DNA of 16,887 nt from Planctomycetota bacterium (lineage in GTDB: Bacteria > Planctomycetota > Planctomycetia > Pirellulales > Pirellulaceae), in contig JAJRVM010000186.1 of NCBI GenBank assembly GCA_024277285.1, positions 1-16,887 of the forward strand, read 5' to 3'. The position numbers were made by a program, and so were the translations under genes. The notes beneath the pieces are model-generated. The model was not told where the DNA came from. It made no database searches and saw nothing but the letters and a program-made list of their open reading frames with translations. Positions within the stretch are counted from its first letter, which is position 1. Each line of letters opens with the position of its first letter. This document shows, one piece after another, positions 1-6,687 of this stretch.

Positions 1-427
1 AGAGTCGAGAGCCCAGAGTCGAGAGGCCAGAGTCGAGAGCCCAGAGTCGAGAGGCCAGAGTCGAGAGCCCAGAGTCGAGAGGCCAGAGTCGAGAGCCCAG
101 AGTCGAGAGTCGAGAGTCGAGAGCCCAGAGTCGAGAGCCCAGAGTCCAGAGCCCAGAGTCCAGAGTCGAGAGCCCAGAGTCCAGAGTCCAGAGTCGAGAG
201 GCCAGAGTCGAGAGTCGAGAGTCGAGAGTCGAGAGCCCAGAGTCGAGAGCCCAGAGTCGAGAGCCCAGAGTCGAGAGCCCAGAGTCGAGAGTCGAGAGTC
301 GAGAGCCCAGAGTCGAGAGTCGAGAGTCGAGAGTCGAGAGTCGAGAGCCCAGAGTCGAGAGTCGAGAGTCGAGAGTCGAGAGTCAAGGGCCTGGAGACGA
401 GAGTCCAGGGTTCAGGGCTGTGGGGCA
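1..427 (+). repeat. Heptamer tandem array 1 (AGAG-N3)
   Basis: Positions 1-385 are exactly 55 consecutive 7-bp units with no insertion or deletion. Every unit starts AGAG. The last three bases are TCG (32 units), CCC (14), GCC (4), TCC (4) or TCA (1, the last). The first 14 units follow a 28-bp higher-order pattern, TCG-CCC-TCG-GCC. From 386 to about 427 the array decays into AGGG/GGAG-type heptamers that keep the same phase. The array runs off the left edge of the window, so its full length is unknown. The plus strand has no stop codon in any frame across the perfect part, so an upstream gene could in principle read into it. There are no spacers, so this is not CRISPR. Function is unknown. 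Confidence 0.97.
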
Positions 428-513
428 AGGCGAACTAATCTCGGGCGATCAATCTGGTTTTCGCTCACTCGGTCACGCTTCGTTTCGAGTTTGAATAAGT
501 ACCGGAATTAATG

Positions 514-546
514 TAACCGTTCCCGGCCTCTGGCCGGGAACGGTTA
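514..546. repeat. Perfect 15-bp stem hairpin
   Basis: TAACCGTTCCCGGCC (514-528) and its exact reverse complement (532-546) flank a 3-nt loop, TCT. No T-run follows on the plus strand, so it is not a textbook intrinsic terminator. It could be a structured RNA element, a protein-binding palindrome or part of a dispersed repeat. Confidence 0.85.
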
Positions 547-603
547 CTCGCCATTTCAGGAGTTGATCCGTGCCTGCTTTTTTTCCAGTCCCGAAGAGCA
601 CAA

Positions 604-653
604 CCCAGGGTTACGCCAATGCTTGCAAAAACTCGCATTGGCTGCACCCTGGG
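604..653. repeat. Long symmetric stem-loop, probable dispersed repeat
   Basis: CCCAGGGT (604-611) pairs perfectly with ACCCTGGG (646-653), and GCCAATGC (615-622) pairs perfectly with GCATTGGC (635-642). A 3x3 internal loop (TAC/TGC) separates the two helices and a 12-nt loop caps the inner one. A smaller hairpin follows at 667-679. The length and symmetry suggest a repeated, structured non-coding element of the REP or small-MITE kind. Copy number cannot be judged from this window. Confidence 0.75.
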
Positions 654-874
654 CTCGTATAGGGCTGTGCCTTCGGCACGGAAGAGACCAGAACAGATTT
701 GATCGCTTGTGAATAGTTGCAAATTATTCTTGCCTCGCCCTGCAGGCGGGTTTCCTGTGACCGATCCTTGGCTACTGGGCACATTCCGACTATTCTATGA
801 GAGTTGGACTCAGCAGTGTTGACGGCCTCGGCCGCCGCTCTGTATTTCAAAGCCCATACTCGAAGATCCATGCA

Positions 875-2191
875 ATGAAAAACGACGCGATGATGATGAA
901 GTATCGAATTGGTTTGGGAATCGTTCTCTGTGGTTGTCTATCCACGTTGGCGAGTGCCGCCACCGACTCGGATTGGCCTCACTTCCGTGGTGCCGAGTGT
1001 ACTGGAATCTGTCCCGAGACGGGGCTGGTTCAAGAGATTCCGGCGGAAGGACTTCCGTTGCTCTGGCAACTCAAAGGGTGCGGCACGGGCTATTCGAGCG
1101 TCGCGATTGTTGACAACCGCATTTTTACGATGGGCGATCGGCCTGATGGGAGCGGCAAGTCGCAATTCGTAATTGCCTTTGACCTGACCACGCGGAAGGA
1201 ACTGTGGGCGACCAAAATCGGTCCGCCGCACGGTGATGGTTCGCGCTGTACGCCCACGATCGATGGTGATCGTCTGTACGCACTCGGTACGAGTGGCGAT
1301 CTGGTTTGTTTGGAGACTTCGACTGGTAGCAGGAAATGGTCGAAGAACATGGAAAAGGACTTCGGCGGCAAGATGATGTCGGGCTGGAAGTGGAGCGAAT
1401 CACCGTTGGTCGATGGTGACAAAGTCGTCTGCACACCCGGCACCCGAGACGCGGTACTTGTGGCGTTGGACAAGAACAATGGCACGTTGATCTGGAAGAG
1501 CGTTATGCCCGATATCGGCTCGGCCGGAAAAGACGGTGCTGGGTATACCTCGGTGATTGCGGCCACTGTTGATGGCGTGCGGCAGTACATGACGATTGTC
1601 GGACGTGGCGCCGTCGGTGTCGCGGCGGACACGGGCAAGTTCCTGTGGGGATATAACCGAATCGCCAACAGTGTCGCGAATATCCCGTCACCGGTGGTGC
1701 GTGGCAATCACGTCTTTGTAACGACCAGTTACAAGACGGGCAGCGCGTTGCTTGAGCTTACCAAGGCGGGCGACACGTTTGACGCCAAGGAGGTCTATTT
1801 CCTGGGTCCACGCGATTTCGAAAACCACCACGGTGGCGTCGTATTGATGGGTGATTACATCTATGGCGGCGACGGCCAAAATAAAGGGACTCCGGTTTGC
1901 CTCGATTTCATGACGGGCGAGATTAAATGGAAAGCGTCGAAATGGGCTCGCAAGGCACGTGCGGGTGGGTCGGCGGCGATTCTGTACGCAGACGGTAACA
2001 TCTTCTTTCGCTACGAAAAGAAAGCCTTGATCGCGCTGATCGAAGCCACGCCAGAAGCATTTCGCGTCAAAGGTGTGTTCAAGGCGGCCGTCGACGACGG
2101 TCCCGCCTGGGCACATCCGGTGATCCACGACGGCAAGCTTTACCTTCGCGCCAATGACGTCTTGATGTGTTATGACGTGTCGCGGCGTTAA
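875..2191 (+). CDS. Secreted PQQ-like beta-propeller repeat protein
   Basis: 438 aa if translation starts at ATG 875; ATGs at 890, 893 and 896 are equally possible and none has a clear Shine-Dalgarno sequence. A basic/hydrophobic signal peptide (MKYRIGLGIVLCGC...) ends near ASAA, followed by SDWPHFRG, the opening typical of planctomycete PQQ-like propeller proteins. Repeated blade motifs of the type 'G-x-L-V-C-L-(D/E)-x-x-(T/S)-G-x-x-x-W' are visible, for example GDLVCLETSTGSRKW, together with RLYALGTSG and SPVVRGNHVFVTT. The length suits a single propeller with no second domain. This fold often serves as a scaffold or sugar/alcohol-interacting domain; PQQ binding is not implied. It probably acts in the periplasm. 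The next frame opens at 2172, overlapping this 3' end, but its better start lies at 2232. The substrate or partner is unknown; the family call is strong. Confidence 0.9.
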   Translation: MKNDAMMMKYRIGLGIVLCGCLSTLASAATDSDWPHFRGAECTGICPETGLVQEIPAEGLPLLWQLKGCGTGYSSVAIVDNRIFTMGDRPDGSGKSQFVIAFDLTTRKELWATKIGPPHGDGSRCTPTIDGDRLYALGTSGDLVCLETSTGSRKWSKNMEKDFGGKMMSGWKWSESPLVDGDKVVCTPGTRDAVLVALDKNNGTLIWKSVMPDIGSAGKDGAGYTSVIAATVDGVRQYMTIVGRGAVGVAADTGKFLWGYNRIANSVANIPSPVVRGNHVFVTTSYKTGSALLELTKAGDTFDAKEVYFLGPRDFENHHGGVVLMGDYIYGGDGQNKGTPVCLDFMTGEIKWKASKWARKARAGGSAAILYADGNIFFRYEKKALIALIEATPEAFRVKGVFKAAVDDGPAWAHPVIHDGKLYLRANDVLMCYDVSRR

Positions 2192-2231
2192 TCGAGTTTC
2201 GGCGTATTCGCTACGTGCGTATTCGCGAGTA

Positions 2232-2894
2232 ATGAGTGTCGATCTGGCTGTTGATCCGATGAAACCGCTGCCCAGCTCAACTCGCGTACGCCTCGCAGTA
2301 GCAACCGCTGTGGTGATTCTAGTTGCGACCTATTTGGCTAGCTGGGTGGCAACCGGGCGCGTCGGGGCGATGCACCATCCGTTTATCGTTCGCGCCGTCG
2401 GTGGCATGGAATCCATCCAGTTGAAGTTGGCCGAATATCTAGACGCCCATGGTGAGTACCCCGCCTCGTTGCGTGACTTGGCAATTTCTGACGCGTCCCG
2501 CGACGCGTTCGTTCGAGATCCATGGGGACAGCCATTCAGGTACGCGCGTACCGACGCCGCATTCGAGCTCTACAGCCTTGGTCGGGACGGCAGGTCTGGC
2601 GGCCGAGGGCTCGACGCCGATATCTACGCTGGCGACGAGGCTGCGTTGGAAACGCGGTTGCCACTGGTACAGTTCGTGTTCCAAACGACCGGCAGCTTTA
2701 CGCTGCTGGTGGTGGCCGTATTGGCAAGCGTCTGCTCCGGCGCGGTGTCGTATTTGTCCACATCGCCACGTAAAACCGACCTCATCACTGAGCAGCGGCT
2801 TAGCCGAAACCTCGTTATCCAAGTTGTTTCCGCGGCGGTCATCGCCTTGTTCTTTGCCCTGTTCTATATCACGGCAGCGCAGTCCGGTCATTGA
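2232..2894 (+). CDS. Membrane protein with GspG/pseudopilin-like domain
   Basis: 220 aa from ATG 2232, which gives a compact N-terminus; the frame is open back to 2172, and ATG 2259 is an alternative. A transmembrane segment lies at about residues 17-40. It is followed by a soluble stretch (about 60-136) resembling the C-terminal domain of the major type II secretion pseudopilin GspG: L-x-x-Y-L-D-A-H-G-E-Y-P, then DPWGQPF (96-102), YSLGRDG (114-120) and GLDADI (126-131). The last motif sits where GspG proteins bind calcium. Unlike a true pseudopilin, I see no GFTLIE-type prepilin peptidase site, and two further membrane helices follow (about 154-174 and 194-214). It is therefore probably a fixed membrane protein with a pseudopilin-type head, not a pilus subunit. 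It lies 40 bp after the propeller gene and 3 bp before the next gene. The domain call is fairly sure; the role is unknown. Confidence 0.75.
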   Translation: MSVDLAVDPMKPLPSSTRVRLAVATAVVILVATYLASWVATGRVGAMHHPFIVRAVGGMESIQLKLAEYLDAHGEYPASLRDLAISDASRDAFVRDPWGQPFRYARTDAAFELYSLGRDGRSGGRGLDADIYAGDEAALETRLPLVQFVFQTTGSFTLLVVAVLASVCSGAVSYLSTSPRKTDLITEQRLSRNLVIQVVSAAVIALFFALFYITAAQSGH

Positions 2895-2897
2895 GGC

Positions 2898-3299
2898 ATG
2901 CACTTCAAATACCTGAAAGACCCCTTGTTCCTGTGTTGTTTTTGCTTGTATTGGATCAACTTTTGGCTGGAACAATTCGATGCAAGCCCCCGTTTGCTCC
3001 AGTCCTACCTTAATGACGTGATCTGCATACCCTTTTGGATTCCCATCATGCTGTGGGGGCAGAAGCAGCTTGGAATCAGAGATCACGATTCTCCGCCTGA
3101 GAATCTGGAGATCGTCATTCCTTTGTTGATGTGGGCCGTTCTTTTTGAAGTGGTCATTCCCGCTTCTCACCCTCCGGTCATCCCAGCTGTCGCCGACCCC
3201 AACGATGTCCTCTGCTATTGCGCCGGTGCCTTGATCGCCGTGGTCTGCTGGCGGTGGTACTATGGCCGGAGCGTTATTGTCGCGGTTCCGCAGAATTGA
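2898..3299 (+). CDS. Small four-helix integral membrane protein
   Basis: 133 aa, ATG 2898, three bases after the stop of the pseudopilin-like gene, so probably cotranscribed and translationally coupled. Four hydrophobic segments are visible at roughly residues 9-27, 40-55, 70-90 and 103-121. Polar motifs include YLND (37-40), FE (83-84) and ADPNDVLCY (99-107). From memory this pattern resembles small membrane proteins common in Bacteroidetes that are sometimes labelled 'magnesium citrate secondary transporter'. That label is doubtful, and I would treat the protein as uncharacterised. Acidic and Asn residues at the ends of helices 2 and 4 could line a metal or proton site, but this is inference. 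Confidence 0.7.
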   Translation: MHFKYLKDPLFLCCFCLYWINFWLEQFDASPRLLQSYLNDVICIPFWIPIMLWGQKQLGIRDHDSPPENLEIVIPLLMWAVLFEVVIPASHPPVIPAVADPNDVLCYCAGALIAVVCWRWYYGRSVIVAVPQN

Positions 3300-3644
3300 G
3301 CGGCTTGTTCCAGCTAGTGCACGCTCGGTGCGTCGCCGTAACGAGCCATCATGCAAACTTCGCGTCTTCGATTTCAAGTGCGTGGCGTGAAGCGGCCTAT
3401 CTTGCGATACCCGCAAACTCAGCCTCACGCTCAAACTCGATGTGTGTCTGATTCTCTGGGCCGATTCTCTGGGCCTGAATCTGACGGAGCTGCGAGTCGA
3501 GCTATTCCGAACATAGTCAAAATGCCGATTGTTAGGACTAGTAGGACCTTCTACTGGCAATAGCGATATTCTGCGCCGTACATCACGTTGCTGGCAAACG
3601 CGCGCTTTAATGGGACTTACGGTGAGACTCGGGAGATGATGACA
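3300..3644. other. Intergenic spacer upstream of the TolC-like gene
   Basis: About 345 bp. Frames open here have no recognisable protein features. It contains an exact 13-bp tandem duplication, GATTCTCTGGGCC, at 3450-3462 and 3463-3475. GGGAG at 3631-3635 is a plausible ribosome-binding site for ATG 3645. No clear promoter or terminator was seen. Confidence 0.55.
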
Positions 3645-4916
3645 ATGCGATGGGCAACGATTTGTGCTGGTCTAGCTGCCTGTTGGATGACGGCTGCATC
3701 TGCGATTTGTGCAGAAACGCTCGACGAAGCGTGGCAAACTGCAATCACGGTGGACCAACGGCTGCAAGCCGCGGAAGCCAAGGTATCGGCTGCCAACTTT
3801 GGTGTGGTCGCCGCCCAGCGCACTGCGTTGCCGTCGGTCACGAACAAAGCGGGCTATTTGTTCTTGACCAACGATCCAAGTTTCAATTTCAACGGCACTG
3901 CATTCCGCATCCTAGACAATAATTTTGGGGCCGCATCGTTGATGGCAAAACTGCCGATCTACACCGGTGGCAAGATAACCAGTTCTGTCGAAGCGGCTAC
4001 ATGCCTGTCGAGTGCCGCCGGATCGAACGTACGGCGAACGCGGCTGGACATCAAGTTGGGAGTTGTGCTCGGTTACATTTCGGTACTCCGAACCGAACGC
4101 GGTGTCGATGTGGCCAAGAGCAACGTCATGAGCCTCGCAGCGCAGGAACGAGTGGTCCGCACCATGCTCGAACGTGGCGAAGTCCCACGGAACGACTTGT
4201 TGGCGGTCCAGGTCGAATTGGCGAATGCCCGTCAAAACGAAATTCGCGCAAGCAACATTCTGGCCAACGCCCAGGCCACTTACAATCGACTCTTGGGACG
4301 ACCGCTCGATTATCCCGTCGATCTCGTTGAGTTAGAGATTCCCAAAACGAGTGGCGACCCGGCACTCTTGATCGAGCAGGGCCTTCAGTTGCGTCCCGAG
4401 TTATCGGCGCTCGCCGCGCAGGCTAGTGCCTTGCGGCACCAGGCCAGCGGTGAACGTTCTGCCACTCGTCCCAAATTGGGGGTCGAGGGGGGCATGATTT
4501 ATGTGGAGAGCCCGGGGATCGAGCCGAACGCCATTGGCACGTTCATTTTCGGGCTGGAATGGACTCCTTACGATGGTGGTGTTGCCAAAGCCAAAGCGAA
4601 TTCCCTGTTATGCGAGGCCAGTTCGTTGGCGCGCACACGCTCGGACGCCATGGCGGCGGTGCGTTTGTCGATCCAGAATGCGTGGCGCGACGAACAGGAG
4701 TCGCGCCGGCGGATCGAATTGGCTCATACGGCGATCGAGCAGGCTGAGGAGAACCTTCGAACGGCGAAAGTCCGTTTCGAGAAAGGGGCGGCGATCAACA
4801 CCGAAGTGCTCGACGCCGAATCGCTGCGCACGCGCACCTACAACAACTATTACGATGCCATCTACGAGGCCGTTCTGGCAACGTTCCGGCTCCAGCGCGC
4901 CGTTGGTTCACTGTGA
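3645..4916 (+). CDS. TolC-like outer-membrane efflux protein
   Basis: 423 aa from ATG 3645, chosen because GGGAG (3631-3635) lies 9 nt upstream; ATG 3636 and 3639 are in frame but too close to that site. A signal peptide (MRWATICAG...SAICA) is followed by ETLDEAW, the usual start of mature outer-membrane efflux family proteins. Two related halves can be seen, each with long Ala/Glu/Arg-rich helices: 'LDIKLGVVLGYISVLRTERGVDVAK', 'VPRNDLLAVQVELANARQNE' and, in the second half, 'RIELAHTAIEQAEENLRTAKVRFEKGAAINTEVLDAE'. These are the alpha-barrel hairpins. Segments such as PTYTGGK-like PIYTGGK and YDGGV mark the beta-barrel strands. It would form the trimeric exit duct for the adaptor and RND pump encoded downstream on the same strand. 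A spacer of about 600 bp means it may have its own transcript. Confidence 0.92.
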   Translation: MRWATICAGLAACWMTAASAICAETLDEAWQTAITVDQRLQAAEAKVSAANFGVVAAQRTALPSVTNKAGYLFLTNDPSFNFNGTAFRILDNNFGAASLMAKLPIYTGGKITSSVEAATCLSSAAGSNVRRTRLDIKLGVVLGYISVLRTERGVDVAKSNVMSLAAQERVVRTMLERGEVPRNDLLAVQVELANARQNEIRASNILANAQATYNRLLGRPLDYPVDLVELEIPKTSGDPALLIEQGLQLRPELSALAAQASALRHQASGERSATRPKLGVEGGMIYVESPGIEPNAIGTFIFGLEWTPYDGGVAKAKANSLLCEASSLARTRSDAMAAVRLSIQNAWRDEQESRRRIELAHTAIEQAEENLRTAKVRFEKGAAINTEVLDAESLRTRTYNNYYDAIYEAVLATFRLQRAVGSL

Positions 4917-5086
4917 CCGCTACGCAATACGCCGCGTAGTTGAGCTGCCAAAGACTTGCTGGTCTGTCGGGGTTCTGTTTATCTCGTCTTGTTCCGCGCG
5001 CGAGCGGTCGATGTGGCGCGCAGGCAGGCAGCTAGCAGACGAAATCAGGTATCCTACGGGCAGCTACGCGGCTGGTATCACACTTC

Positions 5087-5110
5087 TTTTTTGCCCGTCA
5101 TTTTCTTTGC
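5087..5110 (+). repeat. Dispersed 24-nt motif, copy A
   Basis: TTTTTTGCCCGTCAT followed by TTTCTTTGC. It differs at one base from the copy at 16739-16762 and is near-identical to the inverted copy at 16816-16839. Homology with the first of these continues a few bases to the right (CCTTCT versus TCTTCT). It is probably one end of a repeated non-coding element. Confidence 0.75.
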
Positions 5111-5220
5111 CCTTCTAGGTGAACAGCCAGCAGCGCCCAGCATTTGCCGGGTCCACACTACGGGAAACGTTTAGCGCGGCCCTGCAAGCCTCCGGGGTGT
5201 TTTTCTTTGGGGCGAGTTCA

Positions 5221-5260
5221 CCTAGGCCTCCGCCCGCCTTAGGGCGGGCTCCGACCTAGG
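5221..5260. repeat. CCTAGG-flanked GC-rich hairpin
   Basis: CCTAGG at 5221-5226 and 5255-5260 enclose GCCCGCC (5232-5238) and GGCGGGC (5243-5249), with a TTAG loop. The left flank also forms the right arm of the CTAGGTGAAC/GTTCACCTAG inverted repeat. There is no following T-tract, so this is more likely part of a repeat element than a simple terminator. Confidence 0.65.
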
Positions 5261-5348
5261 CGGTCAAATCGCCGGCCCTTCAGGCCGAACCCAATGAAAG
5301 AAAAGTAGTGCAACAGCGACTCAAGAAATTGACCAGGCCAGCGCAAGG

Positions 5349-5360
5349 GGGCGTACGCCC
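5349..5360. promoter_or_regulatory. Perfect palindrome, possible operator
   Basis: GGGCGTACGCCC is a perfect 12-bp palindrome about 160 bp upstream of the adaptor gene and just before a TATACT sequence (5377-5382). Efflux operons are often controlled by dimeric repressors bound at such sites. No regulator gene lies in the window, so an operator role is only a guess. Confidence 0.25.
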
Positions 5361-5519
5361 GAGCCTCCCCCTCGGATATACTGTAACCTATTGCGTGGCC
5401 AGCGCGTCCTTCATTGATCGGGCGAGAGCTGGATCGCTATGAAAGAGATGCCGTGGTACGTTCCATTTTTTGGCACGTCCAACGACTGTGGCCAACGACT
5501 GTTTGAGAGGAACTGAGCC

Positions 5520-6626
5520 GTGAAAATCGTTCGAGCGCTGGGCAGTTTACTAAGAGTGGTGCTCCCGATCGTGGTCGCAATTGGCCTGCTCGTGTTGATT
5601 ATCGCCTGGCTGGCCGGGTTTTTTGAAGCAAAGATCCAACCCGGCAAGCTGTCCGAAGTCGAGCACGTGGTGTCGCGCGACGGGTTGGGCAAGACGGAGG
5701 TGGTCGAGGAGGTTATCAAGGAATACTTCTCCGAGGCGGTTGGCACGCTCAAGTCGTCGACGCGTGCCGAGATTTCCGCTCGCATCCTGGCTCCGATCAC
5801 GGAAATCCGCGTGAAGGCGGGGGACGCAGTCCAAGCCGGCCAGACGTTAGTCACTTTGGACCGACGCGATGCGGAATCTCGGCTTAGCCAAGCCGACGCT
5901 GCGCTCGAATCGGCACGAGCATCACTCGCTCAAGCAGAAAAGGATTTCAAACGCGACTCCGAGATGTATGCGGAAAAAGTGATCGCGGCGCGACGGTTTG
6001 AACAGACGAAGACGGCGTTGGACGTGGCCCGTGCCAATGCCAAACGGGCCGAACAGGCAGTCACCGAAGCCAAAGTCACGCTCTCTTACACCGACATCAA
6101 AGCCCCGCAGAGCGGCACGATCGTCGATCGGCTTGCCGAACCGGGTGACGTTGCCAGCCCCGGCGTTCCGCTTCTCGTGTTGTATGATCCCGCTTCATTG
6201 CGACTTGAAGTGCCGGTGATGGAAAACCTGGCAATGAAGCTGAAGCTGGGAGACGCCCTCACCGTTCATATCGACGCTTTAGACCGCGATGTCGCCGCAA
6301 CCGTGGACGAGATTGTGCCTCAGGCAGAGGCTGCGAGCCGGTCGTTCCTTGTCAAAGTTGCCTTGCACCGTTCGGACGATCTATACGAGGGAATGTTCGG
6401 TCGCTTGCGCATCCCGGTTGGCACGCGGCGTCATCTCTGCATGCCGCTGGCCGCGATCCAGACCATCGGCCAACTGGAATTCGTCGACGTGCTCAAGCCG
6501 GACGGCCATTCGTTGGAACGGCGGCTCATTACGATTGGACGTGTTGGCGTGCCGGGCCATGTCGAGGTGCTCAGCGGGCTCAATGCCGGCGATCGAGTGG
6601 TGTTGCTAACCACTCCCAAAAAGTGA
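5520..6626 (+). CDS. RND efflux membrane-fusion (periplasmic adaptor) protein
   Basis: 368 aa from GTG 5520, supported by GAGAGG (5505-5510) 9 nt upstream. One membrane anchor lies at about residues 13-36, so it is probably fixed to the inner membrane rather than lipidated. Then come the adaptor domains in order: the first half of the barrel-sandwich (about 78-118, ISARILAPITEIRVKAGDAVQAGQTLVTLD), an Ala/Glu-rich coiled-coil hairpin (about 118-190, with 'RLSQADAALESARASLAQAEKDF' and 'VIAARRFEQTKTALDVARANAKRAE'), the second sandwich half (KAPQSGTIVDRLAEPGDVASPG), a beta-barrel domain (VMENLAMKLKLGDALTVHI...) and a membrane-proximal tail ending GLNAGDRVVLL. It should bridge the TolC-like factor and the RND pump encoded 61 bp downstream, almost certainly in one operon with the latter. 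Confidence 0.94.
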   Translation: MKIVRALGSLLRVVLPIVVAIGLLVLIIAWLAGFFEAKIQPGKLSEVEHVVSRDGLGKTEVVEEVIKEYFSEAVGTLKSSTRAEISARILAPITEIRVKAGDAVQAGQTLVTLDRRDAESRLSQADAALESARASLAQAEKDFKRDSEMYAEKVIAARRFEQTKTALDVARANAKRAEQAVTEAKVTLSYTDIKAPQSGTIVDRLAEPGDVASPGVPLLVLYDPASLRLEVPVMENLAMKLKLGDALTVHIDALDRDVAATVDEIVPQAEAASRSFLVKVALHRSDDLYEGMFGRLRIPVGTRRHLCMPLAAIQTIGQLEFVDVLKPDGHSLERRLITIGRVGVPGHVEVLSGLNAGDRVVLLTTPKK

Positions 6627-6687
6627 ACAGGAACCGGTTCAGCTAGACAGACGACCGCAGGCAGGACGAACCACGAGACCGAAAACC

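Larger units (their letters stand above)
428..874. other. Non-coding leader region with hairpins
   Basis: About 450 bp between array 1 and the beta-propeller gene. It holds the two strong stem-loops listed separately (514-546 and 604-653) and a small GTGCC-TTC-GGCAC hairpin at 667-679. An open frame in phase with the propeller gene extends upstream to 797. The stretch encoded from 797 to 874 precedes the signal peptide and looks unlike protein, so I treat it as untranslated. No convincing promoter was seen. Confidence 0.6.
4917..5519. other. Repeat- and hairpin-rich intergenic region
   Basis: About 600 bp without a credible gene; frames crossing it merely extend shadow frames of the TolC-like gene. 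Contents: the 24-nt motif TTTTTTGCCCGTCAT...TTTGC at 5087-5110, which recurs near the window end; a 10-bp inverted repeat CTAGGTGAAC (5115-5124)/GTTCACCTAG (5216-5225); a hairpin at 5221-5260; CGGCC-CTTCA-GGCCG (5273-5287); a perfect 12-bp palindrome GGGCGTACGCCC (5349-5360); a -10-like TATACT at 5377-5382; and a direct repeat CCAACGACTGT (5479-5489 and 5492-5502). GAGAGG (5505-5510) is the ribosome-binding site of the adaptor gene. Confidence 0.65.

Noticed and set aside
1..385. CRISPR array
   Set aside because: Units are contiguous 7-mers with no unique spacers of 25-40 bp, and no cas gene is present.
2439..3560. Minus-strand frame of 373 codons
   Set aside because: It lies opposite two well-supported membrane-protein genes, has no start context, and its composition (R, Q, H-rich) is that of an antisense shadow in GC-rich DNA.
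4501..5118. Plus-strand frame of 205 codons overlapping the TolC-like gene
   Set aside because: Arg/Ser-rich shadow of the efflux gene in another frame, running into repeat-rich spacer.
5377..5382. Promoter for the adaptor gene (TATACT)
   Set aside because: No acceptable -35 at 16-18 bp spacing, and it lies about 140 bp before the start; not strong enough to list as a separate feature.
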